A stretch of 64,000 bases of DNA from Warburgia ugandensis. Lineage: Eukaryota > Streptophyta > Magnoliopsida > Canellales > Canellaceae. The stretch covers positions 5,242,001 to 5,306,000 of the forward strand of contig CP141135.1 of the NCBI GenBank assembly GCA_035236585.1, written 5' to 3'. The notes below the pieces were generated by a model. That model was not told where the DNA came from. It did not search any database and was given only the letters and a program-made list of their open reading frames with translations. A program made the translations under genes and the position numbers. Shown here in pieces: positions 12,724 to 24,879 of the stretch (position 1 is the stretch's first letter; every line of letters starts with the position of its first letter).

Positions 12724-15064
12724 TCAAGAAAGTGGACTTTGGCATCTAGCCTTGTATCTTTCAGTTTGTCCTTTAGCATTCTTCTTCTTTGTCATGTATA
12801 CCCACTTTACACCTATTGTCTTGTGCACTTTTGATAGTGAAGCCAACTGCCATGTATCGTTCTTCATGATAGCTTTGCTCTCTTCATTTATGGCATCTCT
12901 CCACCTTTTACATTGCACAGTTTCTTGAAAACTCAATGGTTCGTAATCATCAAAGAAGCAAAGTAGAGTGTGACCTTCTTGCCTTTCGGCAATCTCATAG
13001 AGCTCTTGTAAGCTTCTTATGTATGGTGTCCTTGGACTTGAACTTGAACTTGATGGTGATGAATCTCCATGATTACTTGCAATGAGCGAGGTTGTTGGTG
13101 TGATGTCCTCTTGTTGATTTCTTAGTTGCTCTTCTTCATATTCAAGGAAGAAGTTTGTGACTTTCTTCACAAATGTTCTAATCCCACATGTTTTCTTCAC
13201 CAAATTCCACATCTCGACTAATAATAGTCTTCCTGTTTGCTGGATTGTATAATTTGTAGCCCTTTGAATTTGATCATAACCAATGAAGATAACTTTTCAC
13301 TTTTATCATCAAGCATGGTGCTTCTTTCATCTGGCACATGTATATAGGTTATACTTCCAAATATCTTTAGATGAGATATCACAAGCTTTCTTCCACTCCA
13401 TGCTTCTTTTGCCATTTTTCCTCGTACACTTCTCGTTGGTGAGGGATTGGACAAATAGACTGCACATGCCACTGCTTTTGCCCAAACCTCCTTTGGCATT
13501 TTCTTACTTTTTAGCATGCTTCGAGCCATGTCGAGAATAGTTCTATTCTTCCTTTCAGTAACTCCATTTTGCTGGGAAGATCTTGGAACCGTTAATGGTC
13601 AACGGATTCTATTCTCCTCACAGAATTCTTGAAATGCTTTTGAAGTGAATTCTCCTCCTCGATCAAGCCTTAAGGCTTTGATCTTACATCCACTTTCTTT
13701 CTCCACTGCAGCTTTGAACTTCTTGAATGTTCCAAATACTTCTGATTTTTCCTTCAAGAAGTAAGCCCATAGCAGTTCAAGTCCCCCAAAGTTGAAGTGC
13801 CCAAATCTTAAATGCCAAAGCCAAGAGGAATCTTAGAAATATGCCTTAAGACATTTAGCAACATCATTTTAAATGTTCAATAAGAATATCCTATTTCTTG
13901 ACATTGGTACTTTGACAATCAAATTATTTTTATCATCTTTTGTAGATAGATTATAATATTTTATCAGAATATTATAGCCATTATTTAAGTGAATTAGGAT
14001 GTTACCTTTTCTTTTTATTGCTATCTTGGTTTCATCACCGAAGGAGACATTACTGCTCACCGTCTCATCAGGGTCTACGAACATGCTCTTTTTCCTGCAC
14101 ATGTAGTCACTTGTATTGGTATCAAGATACCATGTATATTCTTAACTTCCTTTGTTGTTCTTGTATGCCAATAGGAGGGTGCCTTCTTCTTGGTTCCTCT
14201 TCTATAAAATTGACATTTTCTTTAATTTTGTTTTTAGGAGCTCCATATTCTGAGGCATAGTGTCCAAATTTTTTACAATTATAACACTTATTTTGAAATT
14301 TGTCATACCTTGTTCCTACATTGCCTCTTCCATTACCTCTTCTTAACTCTTCATTACTATTGTTGTTGTTGCTAAAGCCTCCTCTTCCATGTCCATGACT
14401 TCTTCTTTCGCCATACTTCTTCCTCGTTGACCTCTTCCATTTTCAAAACTCTCTTGCTTTGAGTTGAGTTGCATCTTGAGAAGTTGCTTTTCAATTTCTT
14501 CTTACTTTTTATGTTTTTCTTCATAAGCTTATAATGAGCCCATAAGTTGTTCTATTATCCTCACATCATCTAACTTCTCACAATTACTTTTTAATTGATT
14601 CGAAATGGCTAAAACTCTAGAAAAGTGATCAGCAATAGTCTCGCCTTTATTCATTTGCGAAGATTCAAATTCTCATCTTAATGTTTGAAAATGTGCCTTT
14701 TTTACTTGTTCGGCTTCCCTATAAGATATCTCAAGTTTCTCCCGTGCTTCCTTTGCCAATGTTGCGCTTAAAATCTTCTCAAAGCCATTTTCATCAAGAG
14801 CTTGATAGATGAGGTAGAGAGCCTTCTTGTCTCTCTTTCTTAAATCCTTCAAACTATCGCTTTGGGTTTGGTATAGAGTAGCATTGTCTTTGGGTTCATT
14901 GTAGCCTTTTACTACAATGTCTTACACGTCTTGTGCTCCAAGAAAAGCCTTCATCTTGATGTTCCAATTATCATAGTTGCTCTTGTTGAGCATATGAACT
15001 TCGAAGGGAACCATACCACCACTAGCCATAACCCTTGAAGGGTCTTGAAGCTCTGATACCACTT
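12724..15064 (-). mobile_element. Truncated Copia-type gag-pol remnant, block 1
   Basis: Read on the minus strand, the order is gag, protease/linker, integrase, start of reverse transcriptase, which is the Copia order. Gag begins at about 15,028 (MASGGMVPFEV...) next to the primer-binding site. A zinc-knuckle-like CYNCKKFGHYASEY near 14,245-14,295 has its last Cys replaced by Tyr. Integrase C-terminal sequence (MARSMLKSKKMPKEVWAKAV) begins at 13,529, and the start of RT (KTIGVKWVYMTKKKNAKGQ) lies near 12,760-12,820. RT stops after ERYKAR, where the canonical continuation is replaced by unrelated sequence. Block 2 is truncated at the same point, so truncation predates the duplication. Frameshifts are present. 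About 230 bp of integrase region kept in block 2 (50,480-50,720) is missing here near 13,770. Confidence 0.85.
15050..15061 (-). promoter_or_regulatory. Primer-binding site of the Copia element
   Basis: The minus strand reads TGGTATCAGAGC, the standard initiator tRNA-Met primer-binding site of plant Copia elements. It lies 3 bp inside the LTR end and about 20 bp before the gag start. Confidence 0.9.
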
Positions 15065-15458
15065 TGTTGGAAGAGGATGGTATTTTACAAAGATATGATG
15101 CAGGCTTTAAAAGCTAGAAAAGGATTTGCAAACAAAGAAGGGACTTGGAGGCTTGAAAGGAAGAGAGAGAAAGAGTTTGTATTGATTATCAAAATTGGTT
15201 TGACACAACTTGTGACTAACCACCCCTATTTATACTAGTAGCACCTCCTTAACAAATGGTTAGGATTGTATTTTATAAAGATATGATGCAAGCTTTAAAA
15301 GCTAGAAAAGGATTTGCAAACGAAGAAGGGACTTGGAGGCTTGAAAGGAAGAGAGAGTTTGTATTGATTATCAAAATTTGTTTGACACAACTTGTGACTA
15401 ACCACCCCTATTTATACTAGTAGCACCTCCTTAACAAATGGTTAGGATTGTGCCAACA
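15065..15458 (-). repeat. Copia LTR with internal tandem duplication
   Basis: The LTR has matching ends (minus strand TGTTGG...CCAACA) and a TATAAATAGGGG promoter-like motif. It is 394 bp because a segment of about 190 bp is repeated head to tail (about 15,080-15,268 and 15,269-15,455). The partner LTRs at 16,022-16,229 and 52,191-52,402 are single-unit, about 210 bp. Confidence 0.85.
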
Positions 15459-15485
15459 CCCCTTTTTATGTTTTTCTTCATAAGA

Positions 15486-15986
15486 TTATAATGAGCCCAT
15501 AAGTTGTTCTATTATCCTCATATCATCTAACTTCTCACAATTTCTTTTTAATTGATTAGAAATGGCTAAAGCTCTAGAAAAGTGATCAACAATAGTCTCT
15601 CCTTTATTCATTTGCAAAGATTCAAATTCTCGTCTTAATGTTTGAAGATGTGCCTTTTTTACTTGTTCGGCTTTCCTATAAGATATCTCAAGTTTCTCCC
15701 ATGCTTCCTTTGCCAATGTTGCGCTTGAAATCTTCTCGAAGCCATTTTCATCAAGAGCTTGATAGAAGAGGTAGAGAGTCTTCTTGTCTCTCTTTCTTAA
15801 ATCCTTCAAACTATCCCTTTGTGTTTGGGATAGAGTAGCATTTTCTTTGAGTTCATTGTAGCTTTTTACTATAATGTCCCACACGTCTTGTGCTCCAAGA
15901 AGAGCCTTCATCTTGATGCTCCAATTATCATAGTTCCTCTTGTTGAGTATAGGAACTTGAAAGGGAACCATGCCACCACTAGCCAT
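15486..15986 (-). CDS. Copia gag fragment, open 166-codon frame
   Basis: A second gag copy upstream (minus-strand sense) of the main element. It starts MASGGMVPFQVPILNKRNYD and contains the LTR-retrotransposon gag signature with YDNWSIKMKALLGAQDVWD and LETLRREFESLQMNKGE-like helices. Its frame is cleaner than the gag remnant at 14,500-15,028. It is cut off at the EEKHKK region and fused directly to the 15,065-15,458 LTR. The junction falls in a short A-rich/G-run match (aaaaagggg) present in both partners. It is flanked on its 5' side by its own primer-binding site (16,007-16,018, one mismatch) and LTR. This is transposon-derived, not a host gene. Confidence 0.8.
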   Translation of the reverse strand: MASGGMVPFQVPILNKRNYDNWSIKMKALLGAQDVWDIIVKSYNELKENATLSQTQRDSLKDLRKRDKKTLYLFYQALDENGFEKISSATLAKEAWEKLEISYRKAEQVKKAHLQTLRREFESLQMNKGETIVDHFSRALAISNQLKRNCEKLDDMRIIEQLMGSL

Positions 15987-16021
15987 AACTTTTGAAGGAT
16001 CTTGAAGCTATGATACCACTT

Positions 16022-16229
16022 TGTTGGAAGAGGATGGTATTTTACAAAGATATGATGAAGGCTTTAGAAGCTCGAAAAGGAATTGCAAATGAAGAAGGGA
16101 CTTGGAGGCTTGAAAGGAAGAAAGAGATCTTGTATTGATTATCAAAATTTGCATGATACAACTTGTGACTAACCACTCTTATTTATACTAGTAGCATCTC
16201 CTTAACAAATGGTTAGGATTGTGCCAACA
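16022..16229 (-). repeat. Copia 5' LTR, block 1
   Basis: 208 bp, minus strand TGTTGGCACAATCC...CTTCCAACA, next to a mutated primer-binding site (TGGTATCATAGC on the minus strand). Orthologous to 52,191-52,402, because the same flanking sequence continues on the outer side in both blocks. Confidence 0.85.
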
Positions 16230-16928
16230 CCCCTTTTAATCTTATTGTTATAATTTGTTATCTAGATGACTCTTAAAAAATATCTACTTCTATTTTCAAA
16301 ATATGTAGATATTTCTAATTGACTTTTGTAGCAACATGTTCTAGAAAGTAGGCTTCCTAGAAGATGGGCTTTTATCTACTCAATGTGAGCCTTATAGAAT
16401 ATGGGCTATTGCTCAAATGACATTGGCCTAAATTAAGTTTACATTACCAATATGGTAATATGATACTGCTGAATATACTTCTCTTCACTCTTCATCCTAA
16501 TCGCTTGCTACAATGTCCCTTGCCATAAGGCAAAGTAGAGTGCTAGTCTTTGCTCCTGCATGCTCAGTGTTTGGCCTATGGGTAATATGATCAACTATTC
16601 GAAATCTCTCTGCAATTTATATATTCTTTTGGTTTTTCACGTCCATTCAAGCTTGTTCTAGGTCATGAAGTGAGTTGTTGTATGAATTTCATCTTAGGTC
16701 GAATGAAGATGATAAGGTGGTTTCTTGTCTGAATTTCTTCTTTGGTAATTCACATCTTTTATGTTGTCAAAGATTTGTGATCTCTTGTTGAATGTTGTTG
16801 ATGGAAGGCATGGTTTAATTGTTCACATTTTGAGTTTATCTTTTTGGGCTACAACGACGACAATCTAGGAGATGATATATCTATCTTTTCCATTTCATGC
16901 TCTCTCTCTCTCTGGTACCATCTACATA
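16230..16928. other. Unique flank shared by both blocks; no gene recognised
   Basis: Aligns with 52,403-53,210. It contains a short (CT)7 tract (about 16,899-16,914), which is expanded to about 32 units in block 2. I see no conserved coding frame. Confidence 0.6.
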
Positions 16929-17735
16929 TGGGTTTGTATGGTCCTGACAATGATCATCATCATCAAGACCTTATCCCAATTAGGGGTCGGCCACATGAAT
17001 CTTATTCCTCCATTCCACTCTATTAAATATCACGGTTTCATTTAGTCCCAAAGTTTTTAAATCTTTCCTCACCACTTCTATCCACATTCTTTTGGGCCTT
17101 CCCCTTGCCCTTGTAGAACCTTCTACTTGTATTACCTCATTCCTTTTAACTGGTGCCGTTGTTGCTCTCCTTTGGATTTGTTCAAACCATCTAAGTCTAA
17201 TCTCCCTCATCTTATTACCTATTGGTGTTAACCCTAAATTTTCTCTAATATTTTTATTTCTAATTCTGTCCTTTCTTGTCTTACCACTCATCCATGTCAA
17301 CATTCTCATTTTTGCGACGCTCATCCTATGAGTATCATGTTCCTTAACTGGCCAACACTCTGATCCATAGAGCATCGCCGGCCTTATGACCACCCTATAG
17401 AATTTTTCTTTTAGTTTGAGTGGCACTTGCCGATCACATAAAAGTCCAAATGCACATCTCCATTTGTTCCAACCCGCTTGGATTCTCTGGGTAACCTCTC
17501 TCTCAATTTCTCTACTCTCATGGATCAATGATCCCAAGTACCAAAAGAGGTCTTTCAGAGGAACTTCTTGGTTATCAATCTTAACTGGTGTTCCACTCCT
17601 ACTCTCCTTGCTAAAATTACATTCCGTATATTCTGTCTTAGTTCATCTAATTTTAAATCCTTTAGATTCTAATGCTTTTCTCCATAACTCTAGCTTTATG
17701 TTTACACCCTTCCTTGTCTCATCAAGTAAGACTAT

Positions 17736-17747
17736 ATCATCTGCAAA
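17736..17747 (-). other. RT catalytic motif FADD of the LINE
   Basis: The minus strand encodes [12 protein letters not shown] around this point, the Y/F-A-D-D motif of non-LTR reverse transcriptases. It confirms orientation and clade-level identity of the LINE. Confidence 0.85.
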
Positions 17748-19874
17748 TAGCATGCACCAGGGAATCTCCTCATGCAAATGTTTTGTTAACTGATCTATAA
17801 CTAATGTGAAGAGGTATGGACTTAATGCCGATCATTGGTGTAATCCTACAGTGACAGAAAAATCACTAGTCACGCCACTAGTGGTCTTAACATTTATTAC
17901 TGCTCCCTCATACATATCTTTAATTATGTCCATATACCCCTGAGAAACCCCCTTACCACCCAACACCCTCCATATTAACTTTGTAGGGACTCTATCATAA
18001 GCTTTCTCTAAGTCGCTAAAAGACCATATGTAGGTCTTTCCTCCTCTCCTTATATTTCTCTACTAATTGTCTTAGCAATTAAATAGCTTCCATGGTAAAC
18101 CTCCCAAGCATGAAACCAAACTGATTCTCCAATACACTTGTTTCATGTCGCAGCCTCTTCTCAATCACTCTTTCAAAAAGTTTCATAGTGTGGCTCATAA
18201 GTTTGATCCCTCGATAATTAGTGCAGCTCTGAATGTCTAATTTATTCTTATAGATTTGTACAATAAAGCTTTTCCTCCACTCATCAGGTATTTTCTTTGA
18301 TTTTATAATCTTGTTAAACAACTTGTTTAACCAAACTATCACAATATCTCCCATATGCTTCCAAACCTCTATTGGTACACCATTAGGCCCCATGGCCTTT
18401 CCTGATTTCATCTTTTTCAAGGCCTCTTTTACTTTAGATATTCTAATCCTATGTTCATATCTATAATATCCAATGTTATTTAGATTTATAGTATTTTCAA
18501 TCCTTATATTCTCAGAGAAATTGTCGTTTAACAATTTTTGAAAGTGTTTCCCACCTTTGTTTGATCTCATCTTCTTTGACTAATACCCTTTGATCTTCGC
18601 TTCTAATACACCTAACATGATCTAAGTCCTTACCCTTCTGTTCTCTTACTTTTGCAAGTTTAAATACATCTTTCTTACCTTCTCTTGTTCCTAATTTATT
18701 ATAGAGCTCATCATATGCTTTAAGTTTAGCCTCACTTACTATTTTCTTAGCAGCGTTTTTAGCATTTTTATATTATTCATAGTTTTCATTATTTCTAATA
18801 TTTTGCCAAGCTTTAAAACGCATCCATTTTTCTTTAATAACTTTTTGTACTATTTCACTCCACCACCATGTTTCCTTTGCTAATAGCCTTTTACTTTTAG
18901 ATATTCCTAAGACATCTTTTGCCACTTTCTTAATGGACTCAATCATATTAGTCCACATGGTATTTACTTCTATTTCATAGTTCCAATTTCCTTCTACCAA
19001 CAACTTATTTTTGAATGAGGTTATTTTCTCTCTTTTAAGTTCCACCTCTTAGTTTTTGGATGTGTATTAAGTTCGGTTCTTTTACTCCATCTTTTAATAT
19101 GGATATCCATAACTATTAACCTATGTTGTGAGGTTAAACTCTCACCAAGTATCACCTTACAATCCTTACATATAAATCATTCATTATTCTTAAGTAGAAA
19201 AAAATCTATTTGGCTTTTATGAAGTCCACTTTTAAAGGTTATTAATTGTTTATCCTTCTTCTTAAAGAGTGTATTTGCAATGGACAGGTTATATTACAAA
19301 GCAAAATTGAGGATATTCTCACCCATCTCATTTCGTTCACCTATACCATACCCTCCGTGTATTCTATCATATCCTTTATTATCTTTTCATACATGGTCAT
19401 TTAAGTCTACTCCTATAAATATCCCCTCAGTGTTGGGAATTTTTTGTATGACTCCCTCCATATCTTCCAAAAACTATCTCTTGATTATATCTTGTAACCC
19501 TACTTGTGGTGTGTATGCACTTATAACATTTATAATCTGCTCTCCCAGAACAATTATTATTATTATAATCATATCACTATTTCTTTTAACGTCCACAACT
19601 TGATCCTTTAATTCCTTATCCACTATTATTCCTACTTCATTTCTGTTATTTTCCTTTCTTACGTACCATAATTTATACCCATCTATTTCTCTAGCTTTAG
19701 CCTTTTTCCACTTGGTTTCTTGGATACAAGCGATGTTAACTCTCTTATGTTTCATTGTATCTACTAACTCCAAATTCTTACCTGTCAGTTTCCCTATATT
19801 CAATGTAGCGATGCGAATCTTATGTTCTGGAGATACCTTATTTACTACCGCCTTTCTCAGCCTCTATGGTATGA

Positions 19875-20068
19875 ACCAATGTCCACTTTTCACTACACCT
19901 AGGTTCTAATGCAGCGCGTCGCTTCCGATGGGATGCTCTAGCAACCCTTGCCCACTTTTTACTACACCTGAGACCCAATGTAGCGCCTTGCTTCTGGGAG
20001 AACGCCCTAGCAACCCTTGCCTATTTTTCACCGCACTTGGGATCCGATGCAGCACGTCGCTTATGGGG
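19875..20068 (-). repeat. Tandem repeats in the LINE 5' UTR
   Basis: Nearly three copies of a unit of about 70 bp. Each has a 'cactttttactacacct' like start, a 'gcagcgcgtcgcttc' like middle and a 'ctagcaacccttg' end; the last copy is partial. They sit at the 5' end of the minus-strand LINE, where promoter monomers would be expected. Confidence 0.7.
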
Positions 20069-21807
20069 AACAATCTAGACCGTATATTGATCTTTGAATG
20101 GTTAGATCATGCCTCTAAGCTAAGTATTAAACTGAAACATTATCTCAAATGAAAGATAAGAGTGAGGGACATGATTAGTATTGGATCAACATCGTTTGGC
20201 CCATACGTACTATGTTTCACCACAGAATTTGTTTAAAAGGTAGACTACGGAAAGGAGGAGCATCGAAGCCCAAGTATCTATGGGTGTCAACGATCCCATT
20301 CTGGTCTGCTAGAACTAAAACCAGACCATTCATTTTTTTAGTAGGATTAGAACACAACAAAACCGTTAAGTTCAATTTCAACTTTAAGGATCAAGACCAA
20401 ACTATTTAGTTTCGATTCAACTCTCAGTTTTACAAGTAATTCCAACATATGAGTCAAATGAAGATGATAGGTGTTGAGAGGGCAAAAAAGTTGAGGTCAC
20501 GAAGTTTGGTAGAGAAACTAATGTTAGCCACAAAAACTTATCCAATCTAGAAAATGTTAGTTTTAAAGCAATTTCCAACGTTTTTATGCCAACCTGCAGC
20601 TGAAGATTTAAAAACAACATGTTTTATATTTGTAGCTTTACCTTTTGATTTGGGAGTTTTGAGAATTTAAGGGAGAATTTCAAATCAAGTGGTTTTTTTT
20701 TTTTTTTTTCCGATTATGTTTAAGCTCTATGTCCAATATACCCATATTTATTTATAAGTACATTGTATTTAAGCTAAATGTCTAATATACCCTTATACTT
20801 TTGTTTGTCTGTAGGCAACGTTAATAAAATTGAAAGTATATTTAGTTTTGCAAAATTTGAGTTAAAAGACTAAATTACCCCTAACTAAACTAAAGTTAAG
20901 TATAATCTAATTATTTAGTCCTCTATTTTGATCCAATTCTTCTGAGTATAGAATTGAAGCCAAAGCCAAAATTAAATTGGTTCCACTATCAAAGGCCTAT
21001 AACCTAATTTCTCAGTTCAAGTTAGTCGGGTTCTCGGTGACAACCTACAAATATCCTAACTTTTGTCCCATTGGTATCTGCCTCTGAATACACTTGGTTA
21101 CAGGTTCTAGTTACTGCTTTCTCCTTTGACTGGGGACGATTTATGCGAATATATGAGTGATTTGTAATTTTTTGCTTGTGACCAAAGAAAAACAGCATTC
21201 CCTGTTCCTGTTGGTACTTGTAACAGCCAATCAGATGGGTAAAATGAAGAATTGAGCCAAAATATCAACACAGATGATAGCAGGATCATTTCCAAATCTG
21301 AAACCTGGAAGAGATTGAAAAAACGTCCTCTACATCTATCGCTGGCCACTTTCCAATCTCACCATTTGTCTTCTCCGATTTGCTTTTACTTGGCAATATG
21401 ATTTTCTTGTCTATACAGTATAGAAGATCGTTTGTCCACATATGAGAGTTATTTTTCTAACATGTAGCAAAGCAATATTACATTAACGAATCACCTAGGT
21501 TCAATGGATACAGATACCGTGGTGTAGCATTGGAGGTCCAAAAATCCCAAGCTATGGTTTCACCAATTTAATACAGCAACATAAATTTATTCAAAAAGTT
21601 CATAGATTCCTCGCTGTTCAATGAGAGAATCATCTCAAGATAATGGAAGTTCCTATGGCTAGCAAAATTGAGAAAGAAAGCACTTTTGCTTCCTCTAGTG
21701 CCCTTCATATCTCCAGCAACGGTTTCCACTTATGCCTATTTTTAAGTTCATGCTGCGAAAAAGCTGTCTTTCCTGTTGAGGGTTTGTACAGGAGAGCTGA
21801 AAGCTTA
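20069..21807. other. Intergenic region downstream of the cysteine synthase copy; no gene recognised
   Basis: Aligns with 53,225-54,928. A 53-bp segment between two TTTAAG hexamers (20,666-20,724) is absent from block 2. Open frames are short and unshared. Confidence 0.6.
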
Positions 21808-23339
21808 CTATTGCGGCTGCAATTTTCGAACTTGATCTTGGATGGAACTGAAAAGAACAGTAGAAATGTATCTCTCACCAAAGCTTGGAAAGACAACCTG
21901 CAAAACCATTGCAGCAGTTGTAAACGATTTCTCGAGTTCAACGATTTATGAGGAAAAAACAAGAAATGCAGCTATAACTCCAAACTCCTCCATCAATATC
22001 AACAAACAACATGTCGTGAGCAGCTTCAAAGGCCTTACTAGGGCTTGCGAGACTATATTAAGAAGGTTTTTTATGGACCAAAGACTGAAACTTCATAAAT
22101 AAAGAGGTCGTCAGTGGACAGATATTTTCCTTACGAAGATTATAGGCAGGCAAAATTGCAACCAACGCCTGCTTATATGATGGTCCAAAATTTATATGCT
22201 AGTCCATACTATGCAGCCATGCATAAAAATTTGGCTCAGTTGACAAATCTAAGCCTCTAGTTATGGATATTAAATGACTATTTGGAGATAATTAAAAGAA
22301 AACTGTATCCGACGGTCAACAACACTTTCATGACAGCTAAAGGTATCTGTGGAGCTATTACTGATTCAAACCATTCATCTGCAGGTAATATCCTAGACAG
22401 GCTATATACCCCAAAAATCTTCTCCAGTGGATGTTCTTAATCTGCCAATTCATTAAAGATTTATGACTGATGTTTACGGACTTTCTAGCGATGCAACTTT
22501 AGCTCCATAATATACAGTGGTATAATCACCCCATGTGGAGAAATTGTTCAGTACGTGAGCTAAGATGTGGTCAAAGAGATAAGCAGTCCAGGTCATCAAC
22601 TATCTTGGCCCTACTAGTACTACACACATTTAGCTGTGTTATAATCCATGAAGTTTTCAACTTCAAGACATCTTCCTCACCACAACAAGCTTTCCTGCAT
22701 TCTCAGGTCGTCTTGCCACGTTGATGGCAGCAACTGCAGCAGCACCAGAAGAAATTCCGATCTATAAAAAATACAACTTATTATCATTATCCTGTTAAAG
22801 TAAAGTGGTTTCCAGATGGGACTACGGGAGTTCATCTGGTCCAGAAGACCAAGTGAATTTACAATAGCTTCACTTGGGGAAATAATTTCTCGTCTTCTTA
22901 TTCCTGGAAGAATAACATTGGGGAAGAGAACAAAGGGAGAGTGCCACCACGAGCATTGGGTCCTGGAAAGGGTTGCCTAAAAATGCCTATAAATAGATGA
23001 CTACAACATAAGCTATTAAAACACCAAAAGCTTTCTTCACCAAATTTGCAGTTTATGAAACTTCGGGTAAGACAAAGCTGAAAGAAAAGTCATTATCTAG
23101 ATATTTATGGTAATGAAAATCATCAACAGCAAATAAATATGCATGCCAACATTATAAGCTAATTCTATAACAACTTGGAACTTGAAATAGAAGATAGCAT
23201 GCCTAAAATGTTGGATATTTACCAGCAGACCTTCCTTCAATGCCAGCTCACGTGCCATTCCAACTGCTTCATTACTAGTCACCTACACGTTTCATACTTG
23301 AAAGAAATTAATATTCACTTGTTCAAGTGTGCAAATATA

Positions 23340-23505
23340 AGTGAGCTAAGGCCTTTTAGCTTAGTGCTCCCAGAAGCCTTTCAAGGCGTGAAAATAGCCT
23401 CTTTCAAATATGCAAAATAAGACTGCGTACTATAGATCCTTATGGTCTGCCCCTTCCCTAGACCCTGCATAGGTGGAGCTTCGTGCACCGAGGCTGCCCA
23501 TTTTT
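23340..23505 (+). mobile_element. Au-family SINE in intron 7, block 1 (partly deleted)
   Basis: Recognised from 'gactgcgtactatagatcc', 'ctgccccttccctagaccc', 'gcataggtggagcttcgtgc' and 'gaggctgccc', the conserved 3' half of the plant Au SINE. The tRNA-like A/B-box half is largely missing; it is better kept at 56,475-56,640. Confidence 0.8.
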
Positions 23506-24156
23506 TATGCTCCACTTACGTGGAATGTTATGCCTCCAAGGAATGCCATTTTATGAAAGCAATGCCGTTCAGATGCTACGATCCACACAACCCATTGTTG
23601 GGATAGTGTGAAAAAGGCCCATGAAGAGTATCCCGGAGGAAATTTTGAAAAGTAAATATAATATATAGGGTTACAATTGACGAGGAATTATATTCGTGAG
23701 TCATGACTCCAGCATTTACTCTTTGACATGGGCAGTTCAGCTCAAAGGTATAATATTCTGGTGGGAAAATCCAAAAGGGAGAGAAAAAATAGTTAAAAAT
23801 GGCATCCAGACAGCAGTGTCCACCAGCGCGTTACATTCAGATGATTACTACTATTGGCAAAGTAGAGCCTTAGACTAAAGTATAATGTCTCTCTTGGGTA
23901 GCTGAGAGGACTTCTTGAGAGTAACAAACTCACCTCGCTCACAGAAAAAAAGGCCAATAAAATCTATAACTCATAAGTGATAAGACGGAACACTGCTGAA
24001 TATCCAGCTAAGCGCTCTTAGTTTTGAATATTTTAACTGCTGACATACATGTTGCTTCAATGAGCTATCAATCACAATCAAACAAAGCCAAGTTTGGATT
24101 CTTTACCTTCAAAACCTCGTCAAGCAATTTAACATCCAGGATGCTGGGGATAGAAC

Positions 24157-24243
24157 CTGCACCAACATCGCAAAAGTTGTCAGAGGTTATATAACCATAA
24201 GAATTTTCCAAGACAAAGATTGAATCATGTGAGTATATTCGAC
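24157..24243 (-). other. 87-nt stop-free intron (exitron-like), block 1
   Basis: It begins GTCGAA and ends GTGCAG on the minus strand. Its length is a multiple of three, and reading through in frame meets no stop codon. The homologous intron is 57,288-57,374. Confidence 0.65.
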
Positions 24244-24657
24244 CTGGATTTTCTCCAGAAATTATGCTGGTCTCGGCTTGTTCTACTCCAACTACCTAGT
24301 GAAAAAGAAATACATTATTACTAAGAGATGTGAAGGTACATACAGGTGCCCCTTACAGCAGCAGAAACAATTTTATATGGTCAAACCAAACGCAGGAAAT
24401 GACAACAGTCAAACCAAATACAGCTAATGGATCATAGGTTTCTATTTATTTAAAACAAAATCTGTCATGCAATTTCAACTCAAGAGATTAAGTCATCTTG
24501 CTCAAACATGAGACAGCAAAAAGGAAATATCATATAAAGCTTAGTAAGTACGTCTGCTCTTTATCCAGACAAATACAAATTCAGAAGGTAGGCAGCCATA
24601 AAGAATACGATATCGCAGCTTCATAAATGTCAAGAAACTATACCATTAGTAGAAGGG

Positions 24658-24783
24658 GTGAGAAAAGATTTAAAAATTTTGGGACTCAATGAAGCCATGG
24701 TACTTAATTGAGGGGAATGGAGGAACAAGATTTATGTGGCCGACCCCTAATTGGAATAAGGTCTTGAGGATGATGGTGATGAA
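24658..24783 (+). mobile_element. 5'-truncated RTE LINE 3' end in intron 5, block 1
   Basis: About 125 bp matching the last codons and 3' tail of the LINE at 16,929-20,068, in the opposite orientation (gtgagaaaagatttaaaa..., then 'gtggccgacccctaattgg', then a GATGATGGTGATG tail). It is also present in block 2 (57,789-57,913), so it predates the duplication. Confidence 0.8.
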
Positions 24784-24879
24784 CATGAGCAACAATGTCA
24801 AACTCTAATAAGGGAGCAATATGTCACTGTGGTGTCATGCATCACCTAAATAAGACTCATTGGACAAAGTCTTCTCCTT

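Larger units (their letters stand above)
16929..20068 (-). mobile_element. RTE-clade LINE, near full length, inactive
   Basis: About 3.1 kb, present only in block 1. Block 2 passes from 'tctacata' straight to 'aacgatctagacc' (near 53,218-53,240). On the minus strand, an AP-endonuclease domain begins at about 19,803 (MNIGKLTGKNLELVDTMKHK, then ACIQETKW). A linker lies at 18,773-19,045. Reverse transcriptase includes AMGPNGVPIEVWKHMG, NYRGIKLMSHTMKLFERVIE and FADD (17,736-17,747). The C-terminal region at 16,980-17,537 contains RGRPKRMW and ends IHVADP. The 3' tail has a GATGATGATG-type run. Frameshifts and stops separate the domains. No clear target duplication is seen. Length and 3' sequence fit plant RTE elements. 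Confidence 0.85.
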
